From assembly GCA_947650285.1 (NCBI GenBank), contig CANTFL010000570.1, positions 62,001-126,000 of the forward strand: a DNA stretch of 64,000 bases, read 5' to 3'. Below are positions 56,881 through 64,000 of the stretch, in pieces. Origin of the DNA: Hyaloperonospora brassicae (Eukaryota > Oomycota > Peronosporomycetes > Peronosporales > Peronosporaceae). Every line of letters begins with the position of its first letter. Positions within the stretch are counted from its first letter, which is position 1. The notes beneath the pieces are model-generated. The model was not told the origin of the DNA and did not search any database. It saw nothing but the letters and a program-made list of their open reading frames with translations. Made by a program: the position numbers and the translations under genes.

Positions 56881-57450
56881 TAGGTCATGATGAATATGCT
56901 GGGTTTTAGCGCCGACAATGACAATTGCTGCAAGTCAGAAGACACCCTTGCTGACGAATGTAAATGCAGCAATTTCTCGAAAGCGCGCAGAAGGCCTACT
57001 GAACAAGACATAGTGGAGTAAGCGTGTAATATTCTACTGGATCGAAAAACATTGATCCGTTTTGTTCAGGGTTCCATCGCCAACGCTGTGGATCGAACGA
57101 TACGGAGCGCTGGAAAAAACTTAACACTCGTTCCGTCAATATAGAAGGTTTTGTCCGACCCTCCACTCTAATATCAACAAGACACGTAGTGAATAATGTG
57201 GGCAGAAATGAAAGTGCTGTGCAAGTAATTTGACTTTTTCCTTGTATTGCGCCGACAATGCAACGCACACACGATTAGGCTACCACGTAATATGAGCACG
57301 CATTCAACTTTCTGCATGGGGCACTATAAGTACGAGTCCTCTCTCGACAATGAAGATAGCCTTATGTTCAAAACAATCTATCATAAGCTTTCGCTCGGTC
57401 TTTACGCGTTTGCCTGGTCGGTCATAGAAGAGCAATTTACACGCAACAGG

Positions 57451-58516
57451 TAAATTATTTTACAAGGTGCAACCAGCTCGTCAAGAAATCAAAGAATGTC
57501 CCGACGGTTCTGCAAGTTCGTGAAAGCTAAAACAGCACATTTCTCGCACGATGTAATCCGTAATCGTCGCAGTATTTTAATACGCTATAGGTCATAAAAT
57601 TACGACTATTCTGCCAGTACTCCACATTCTCGCAAAATCAAGGATTACGTGACCCATCTCGCGGAAGTTGACCTTGTCAAACGAATGGCTTAGTTTTGGT
57701 CTTTCCGCACCTCCCTAAACATTCATGAAATTTGCGCGATATTAATCGCATTCTAGTGACGCTTACCATAAATTGCCGCGATGAGTAGGGCCACCGGACG
57801 AGATACCTCTTTCGGTGGCGTGTGTATCCGCCATCTTGGACAGCTGGGAGAGAGGGTATCAGCTGATAATTGACAATCTCGCCTCTTGGAATAGTATAAC
57901 GAGATCTACTCTCTGGCGCGGTAAAGAAATTTGAGAACAAACACCCGAAGTGCTTGCGAAGGGCTTGCAAAGTTTACTATCCCTTCTAAAATTAGGGAAG
58001 AGATGTGCGCCATCCAGTAAGGCTTAATAGGGAGGCAGACCTTCCTAGGGACGCGAGCTAGATTGTCATTAAAGCCCATTCAATTGTTTTCCTACGAAAG
58101 GCAGTGCAAGACTGCCTATCCTAAAACCGGTGCAGCTTATACCGAGCATCCGCTGGTGAATTCTTGTAGATCTTACTATGAGCGGCAGTATTTTTGTCAA
58201 TGCAGGCCTCATGGAAATCAGTTTCCCCGTTTATGTAAGGTATTATAGACCTGCACAGCGATCTTTCATCTCGACAAATGACTGACGTGGAACCATCGAT
58301 GAATCAAAATAAAATGATGTATATGCATGCTTCGTGCGATAGTGTTTAGCACTGACCATGCAGCCTGAGGGGTTTAGGACTGAGATAATGACCCCCATAG
58401 CGGTCATGTCATTGTTCGCTTCTCTGATCCACATCGTTTAGGCATTTCTGGCTTTTTATCAGGTGCTACACGCAAATGTCGCGGTATCCCTCCTGTGTGA
58501 TGTCAGAAGAAACTCA
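57451..58516. other. AT-rich region between elements
   Basis: A minus-strand frame at 57677-57970 contains KRYLVRWPYSSRQF, reminiscent of the chromodomain at gypsy integrase ends (R-Y-L-V-R-W-x-G-Y), perhaps a fragment of another element in the opposite direction. Otherwise nothing recognised. Confidence 0.35.
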
Positions 58517-58762
58517 TGTTGGAAGTCGCATTACATTATGTGTTGAAGTTGTGTGGTGCGTCTTATCAGAAGAGGCACACGCAATGAACCGTTTCGCGGA
58601 CAGGAAGTACTGATGGGATAAATGCGAAGATCTATAAGATACAAGGACGACTCTTCAGAAACCATGGAAAGATATTCAAGCAGCATGTGTCAACCGGACT
58701 AACAACGCTATTATATATTCACTTTTTCATTTCCTCTCTGCGTTGCAGGTCTCTTTCCCACC
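58517..58762 (+). repeat. 5' LTR of copia element 2
   Basis: 246 bp, matching 62758-63003 over its length; the most divergent part is the first 60 bp. Confidence 0.9.
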
Positions 58763-58775
58763 TTTTATGAGCCCA
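58763..58775 (+). other. Primer-binding site of copia element 2 (degenerate)
   Basis: TTTTATGAGCCCA directly after the 5' LTR, a two-base variant of the GGTTATGAGCCC site of element 1. It again contains an ATG that opens MSPTSAN, matching the MSPT start of element 1; here a stop follows after about ten codons. Confidence 0.7.
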
Positions 58776-59643
58776 ACTTCTGCAAATTTGTCGGCAGTAT
58801 AACAAACGTACACCGCTACGGCTTATTTCGCTCTCATGAAAGGAAAGCGATGGAAACGAATCAGCCAAACCTTAAGCCGTAGAAGGGCGAAGACGTTACT
58901 GTTTTGCGCTGCCTTAAAGATGAGCGCAATCTCGACGGATTGGAGCGCCAGGTTTCGCCAAGGCTAGTCATGAGCTCAAGCGATGATCAAGCTCCCTTTC
59001 AAATGGTTCTTGACCCACCATCCCATCGTCCAAGTGCCAGCGGGATTCGAGAAGTCGCCCAGCAAGGGGGCTTGCTCGGAGAGTCTCGCTTGACGCTACA
59101 AGGTATGCACAAAGGCAACGTGCATCTGCTGGTGTGCATAATTTTGCTCACGACATCTTACACGCACAAGCAGCCAGACATCACGTCCCGCAGCCGCCTC
59201 ATTCAAATTTAGGGTCGATGACGAAAGTGCATACCGTGGTGTAGCACAATTTGGTGCTGCCTGGATTGCTGTTCCGAACACAAAGACGTCGAAGATAATG
59301 ATCCAAATATTTACTGGCAAAGAGCTGTACGTCGTACTGGGGTAGCGGTTTTCGTAAATGGGCATTAGTGTTTCTGGAAGCGCTGGAGATGGAGGAGATG
59401 GCCACTGGGTATTGATGGGCGGAGCGTGTCGAGGTAAACAATTCGGGAGAGTACTTGGAAAAAGACTCGACTGCTTCAGACTATTTCCGTAAAGATACGG
59501 CAACTTGGTGGTCTATTGCACCACATTTGGAGTTCATACTCGAAGAAACGTACAAGATATTTAAAGTGACAATGATTCATGAGTAAGCATCAGCCCTTTT
59601 CATGGAGCAAAAGGACCCGTCTCGGACGTGGCCTTAACACCTC

Positions 59644-60303
59644 TTGTACCTAGTACATCTTGCTCGGGTCAGTGACTCGAGCGAGCGCAGAATTATTGAC
59701 AACATTGTCAAGCACTCAGACCCTAAAAACAAGCACATGATGTTGAATAGGCTGGACCCAGATCGCCACGACGATGTCGCACACGCACAAGAATTATTTG
59801 CGTGGGCCCAAGAGCTTGATGATGACCAGAAGAAGACAAAGTATCTGGGTCTCGATGTCGTTGCAGCAGTTGGTGAGTCACGAACGACCAAACCGCGTGG
59901 CGCGACTGAACACATTAAGCGAGACAACTCATACCAGCTCACACACGGAGGTAATCGGACAACTTCGACAAAGCAAAAGCAATTTGCCCTGGACATGGTC
60001 AATTTCAATAAAGATGAACAGGCATGCGCGTACATTGGCTCCGATAGCCAGAGCAGCTGGGTCATGGACTCTGGTGCTAGTCGACACCTCGTTGGAGATG
60101 AAGCGCTGATTCAAGATGTTGTCGAATACAATTATCAAGATGAACTTACACTGTCAAATGATGAAAACTACACGTGCCTAGATTTGACAAAGCCACATTT
60201 GAGACAGTTGTCGGTGATGAAGTTCACGAGGTCACTCTATCCGACTTCTACTACGCAAGTTCTCTTTCTAAGGATCTACGTCTTACCTCATATGGTCGTC
60301 TGA
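59644..60303 (+). pseudogene. Copia 2 gag-protease
   Basis: Gag helices (IIDNIVKHSDPKNKHMMLN, AHAQELFAWAQELDDD) followed by an intact protease site SWVMDSGASRHLVGD (catalytic DSG present). No CCHC knuckle is visible between them; where element 1 has it, this copy reads directly on. The frame shifts near 60200. Confidence 0.8.
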
Positions 60304-61560
60304 ACAAAATTGGTTGCCAATTTGTCGACTGTGCTACTAATGGTGGCAGAATTGAGAATGGCGGTCAAGTTGTGTTTGAATTTCGGAGGGTTATAGGCGT
60401 TTGTATGGTCAATACTTTACGGCGCGACCGGAAGCCCATGACTAAAGAACTTAATCATGAGATGGTACTTACTGCCATTGAGGAAAGTGGAGGAGCTTCT
60501 CAACCACACATGGGAACGCTGACGAGATTTCACGCGCGTCTAGGCCATCTTGCTTTCGACTCCATCGAGCGTATGGCTAATGAACTAGATCCGGGTTATA
60601 AGATCACCTGACACAAGCGTTACAAATGCGTCACCTATTCTCAAGGGAAAGGCAAGCGTACCTCTCAGCCGAAGCAAGAATCTGGACAACACTTTCCGAT
60701 TGACAGAATCAAAGGAGTTAACTTCAGTGATCTCAAGGGCCCCATCACGCCACCAGATAAACATTAGATTATATACTTAGTTACGTTTATTGACTACAAG
60801 TCCAAGTCCGTTAGATTTTTGAAGCGACACACAATAAATCGAGCGGTAGCCAAGTTTCCAGACTTTGTTGCATGGTTTGAAGCCGAGTTTGACTGTCGCT
60901 TGCGTCTTTTGAACACTGATGGCACTGGTGAGTACGATACTGTGTCGGCGGATCTCTTCTACAAGCAATCTGGGTTCAAACGGTAGACAACTAAAGCCGG
61001 TACTCCTCAATCCAATGGTAAGGAGGAAATAACAAATCACACAATTTTTATTTTAGTCCGGTGCATGCTCTTTGGGTCCAATGTACCACTTACACATTGG
61101 AGCAACGCTGCCGAGTATGCTGCCTTCATTTAGAATTGAAGTCCCACGCGTGCCAACGCTAAGAGAGCTTCCCCGCTGAAAGTTCTTACTGGCAGAGATC
61201 CCAGCCTACAAGAAATTGTTGTGTTTGGATCACCTTGCAAGATTTGGCGCGACCTTCTTAAAGATTCTTAAAACCCCACACAGTCATCGGATGTATTCTG
61301 TCTGGGCAAGGACAAAGGGACCAAGGGCTACAAGGTGAAACTATGTGGTGACCGCCATATTGTCACGACACGTCATGTCACACACATAGAGACGATTGAT
61401 GATTCTACCAACGAGCTCATCGCCGATGCACTTCTATGCGAGGACGACGCTGAACTAAAAGCGATTGCGACGTCTCGTTCAACTAATGCTAAACACCAAC
61501 ATGACGCGACACGGAAGAAGATCACACAAGCGAACAAGGTGGGTCAAAACAAGGTCAAGT
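60174..61560 (+). pseudogene. Copia 2 integrase region
   Basis: Pre-integrase FHARLGHLAFDSIERMA at about 60528-60580, then FIDYKSKSVRFLKRHTINRA, LRLLNTDGTGEYDT (catalytic core, about 60906-60945), SNAAEYAAFI, and KGYKVKLCGDRHIVTTRHV at 61320-61380. Several in-frame stops. Confidence 0.8.
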
Positions 61561-61586
61561 AAAAACATCAAAAAGTACTAAAAGGC

Positions 61587-62755
61587 GTGCGCAGGTCGAT
61601 AAGAGCGAAAAAGAAGTCTCAGAGGCAGCCAGAAGCTGACGGTGAATATGGTTTTGACGCACAAAAGACCCCGCAGCCATCAAACATTAATTCGTCGATA
61701 ATTTCCTCTCCATCACTTGGCCGAGAAACACTTTCTCGATTGGCATTCGCGGTATTGCCTACACCGACCAAGAACAAGCGTCCGGTCGATGAGCCTGAAT
61801 CGCTAGATTATGGCCAAGCACGACGCATCGCGAACAGTGACTGGTAGAAGGCCGCCGAGCAGGAAGAGCTGCACTTGCTGGCAACGAACAAGAATTGGAA
61901 CATTGTCGTACGTCCTCGAAGCACCAGACCAGTACCAACCAATTGGGTTTACAAGACAAAACGAATTGGAAATGGTGAAATCTACAACTTGAAGACACGA
62001 CTTGTGGGTCGCGGTGATTTACGGATTAAGGGCAAAAGTTACATGTTAACGTACTCGGCTGTTATACCAATGGTCATTATTTTTATCATCGTCATATCCT
62101 CGATTATGTGGCGCGTACCAGCAAGACATGGCGTAGTCCCTAGTGCTTATGTCAAGGCATCACTCAAAGAAGACTATAAGATTCTGCTGGCGAAGCGCGT
62201 TGCCCGGTACGTCAGTGGCACGCGCATGACATTTCTGCGTATGAAGCATGACGACGGTCCGACATTTCCTCTTCGACTTGTGTCATATACTGACGCAGAC
62301 TTTTCGGGAGATGTGGACGACCGTAAATCTATTAGCGCTGGCATCCAGTTTGTTGAGATTTTTAATTGCTGGGTAGCACTGCCGCAAACAGACTGCAGTG
62401 GATTTATCGACTGCAGAAGCCGAGTTTGCGTCTGCTGCGGCTAGAGGCGTGAAGATATTGTGGGTCAAGGAACTAGTGCTAGAAATAGGCATGCAAGTCA
62501 AGACACCTGTCGTCCTGCGCATCGACAACAAAGCAGCAACTTGATAAATTGACAACGAGGCAGCGTCTGCAAACGGGAGACGTGATGACATCAAGCTTAA
62601 TTTTTGCGCGACTTCGCTGCAAAAGGAAAGCTGAAGACGGAGTTTGCAGAAACAAAAGCTATTATTGCGATTCGCTGAAGAAGTCGCTTCCAGCACCTTG
62701 GCTTCAAGAGATGTGCGACGCGATCGGTTTAGTGATAATCCTCTGAGACGAGAGG
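61587..62755 (+). pseudogene. Copia 2 RT with palm deletion, and RNase H
   Basis: RT start: ANSDW then EEQEELHLLATNKNWNIV-like sequence and NWVYKTKRIGNGEIYNLKTR (61850-62010), VPARHGVVPSAYVKASLKED (about 62115-62175), then directly KRVARYVSGTRMTFLRM and SYTDADFSGDVDDRKS (62190-62335), which belong to RNase H. The fingers/palm including the Asp-Asp motif are absent. Confidence 0.82.
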
Positions 62756-62757
62756 AG

Positions 62758-63003
62758 TGTTGGAAGCCACATGACATTTTGTGTTGAAGTTGTATGGTGC
62801 GTCTCAGTGGAAGAGGCACACGCAATGAACCGTTTCGCGGACAGGAAGTACTGATGGGATAAATGCGAAGATCTATAAGATACAAGGACGCCTCTTCAGA
62901 AACCATGGAAAGATATTCAAGCAGCATGTGTCGACCGGACTAACAACGCTAATATATATTCACTTTTTCATTTCCTCTCTGCGTTGCGGGTCTCTTTCCC
63001 ACA
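62758..63003 (+). repeat. 3' LTR of copia element 2
   Basis: 246 bp, preceded by a purine tract (gagacgagaggag, 62745-62757) that fits a polypurine tract. Confidence 0.9.
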
Positions 63004-64000
63004 GTTCCAACACCACGTATGCTATCATCATGTCAATAAGCTTGTTCTGATGGCTTGAAGTGGGGTCAACGAAAATACCACGGTGACCAGAAACCATCGT
63101 GTGACACAATCGGCTTTAGCTTAGGCGAGGGTCTTCGACTTGATCCCTGCGACGAGTCGTCCGGTTTGTCAGACGCCCCAACATTTCGCGACGCAAATCC
63201 ATTACGACCTGACTGCCCGGACTAGACTTTAACGTCATCGTCTTCGCATACCGCGTCTCATTAGAGGACTGGGCAGGTGATTTTAGTTCGGATAGAGTAT
63301 CCGACTCGACCAAGTATTTTAAATTATATCGATTGTTCTTTTGACGTGGGTCACCCACCCGCGGCAGGGTATGCGGATGTACTATCTACACGTAATTCAT
63401 TGTCACGTCCATCTGCAACGATTGACGATGTGGACTGCTCAGTAGCATCAGCAGGCGAACTTGTTGACAGATGCGTAGTGTCCAGTAGGTGGTTATTCGA
63501 TACGGCTTCTTGTTGAAAGTTATAACATGCATCTGTCTCTAGTTGCTTTGCCTACCAATCATGTCCGATGTCTTGCTCACCAATCGATCTACATGCAGCA
63601 TCACCATCCAACCATGCACGCTTCCATATCCTGCCCGAAACCTACAGGTAATTACGTAGGGTAAGCAAATGAATGTGAGTTTGCGATAGCATACGTCCTC
63701 TTCAACCTGTTATCTTCAACAGAACTAACGACTGCTGCTAATTATATACTTGCCCTTTGGGCATCTTCACGCATTCGCGCAGCCGCATTCATAGCAGCAT
63801 TTGCCGCACTTCTCAGGCACTTGGAAGCCTTGCGCGTGAAGGTCAAAATGCTTTGCATTGACCAACAAGTACTCCCTTGCATAGAGACTAATCCAACGGT
63901 GGTCATGCTGTCACCAAACTCTCGTCAACCAGTCACTAAAGTGACTTATACGTAATGAAGATAGTGCAGCGGACGGAGCCTGTTACACGTTATTGGCACG
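63004..64000. other. Unassigned right end
   Basis: Two short frames (63116-63358 minus, 63277-63516 plus) overlap and are not recognised. They may be further transposon debris. Nothing else seen. Confidence 0.4.

Larger units (their letters stand above)
52091..57450 (+). mobile_element. Decayed Ty3/gypsy retrotransposon
   Basis: Fragments in gypsy order on the plus strand: gag (about 52091-52410), RT (54440 to about 55320), RNase H end (55460-55740), integrase (56000-56700), and the capsule/linker just before the polyprotein end (57250-57350). All are riddled with stops and frameshifts, so this is an old copy. The gap 52.4-54.4 kb should have held the gag end and protease and is unreadable. 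LTRs were not identified; the ends given are those of recognisable coding. Confidence 0.75.
58517..63003 (+). mobile_element. Ty1/copia LTR retrotransposon 2, internally deleted
   Basis: 4487 bp on the plus strand. LTRs 58517-58762 and 62758-63003, each 246 bp, starting TGTTGG; the right one ends CCCACA, the left CCCACC. Gag-protease-integrase-RT-RNase H order. The RT jumps from its N-terminal part straight to RNase H, missing the palm with the catalytic Asp pair. The flanks (ACTCA left, GTTCC right) do not match, so no target duplication remains. Confidence 0.9.

Noticed and set aside
54440..57450. Repeat-induced point mutation as cause of gypsy decay
   Set aside because: Several changes at conserved codons look like transversions (e.g. 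GAA to TAA, GAT to TAT), not the C-to-T pattern, and this mechanism is not established in oomycetes.

Overview
The window looks like nuclear DNA of an oomycete, probably from the Phytophthora/downy-mildew side of the group. The evidence is: a GH12 endoglucanase of the XEG1 type preceded by the oomycete-type Inr+FPR core promoter; short GT-AG introns of about 80-250 nt with GTACG/GTAAG-like donors; oomycete-style Ty1/copia and Ty3/gypsy elements; and mostly compact genes in moderately GC-rich DNA. No tRNA, rRNA, CRISPR or bacterial-type operon was seen. All gene calls come from reading the sequence. Exon joins were chosen by splice sites, phase and family alignment, without transcript data.

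Layout. 1-43.3 kb is a gene-bearing block: secreted GH12 (+); WW-cyclin fusion (+); CCCH-DEDDh exonuclease (-); CCT-motif regulator (-); secreted 41-residue-repeat protein (-); ataxin-10 (-); small hypothetical (+); histone H3 (+); PEX4-type E2 (+) convergent with TGS1 (-); WDR24 of GATOR2 (-); conserved coiled-coil protein (-); Aat-type aminoacyl-tRNA-protein transferase (+) convergent with a RasGEF (-). Gaps hold simple repeats and at least four chains of short exon-like frames I could not resolve into genes (8.1-8.6, 14.6-15.2, 19.3-19.75 and 28.3-29.3 kb).

43.3-64 kb is a gene-poor, transposon-rich block. A copia element on the minus strand (45086-50300) has two 360-bp LTRs and a 5-bp target duplication but broken reading frames. 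A heavily decayed gypsy element on the plus strand covers about 52.1-57.5 kb in AT-rich DNA. A second copia on the plus strand (58517-63003) has two 246-bp LTRs and lacks the reverse-transcriptase palm.

The genes form no pathway. They are a housekeeping mix: chromatin, cap hypermethylation, peroxisomal ubiquitination, TORC1 signalling, Ras signalling, RNA turnover and N-degron labelling, plus two secreted proteins. The most notable points are the copia primer-binding site that appears to double as the gag start codon, the bacterial-type Aat domain in a eukaryote, the WW-cyclin and CCCH-exonuclease fusions, and repeated promoter features (G-quadruplex motifs and paired CCAAT boxes).
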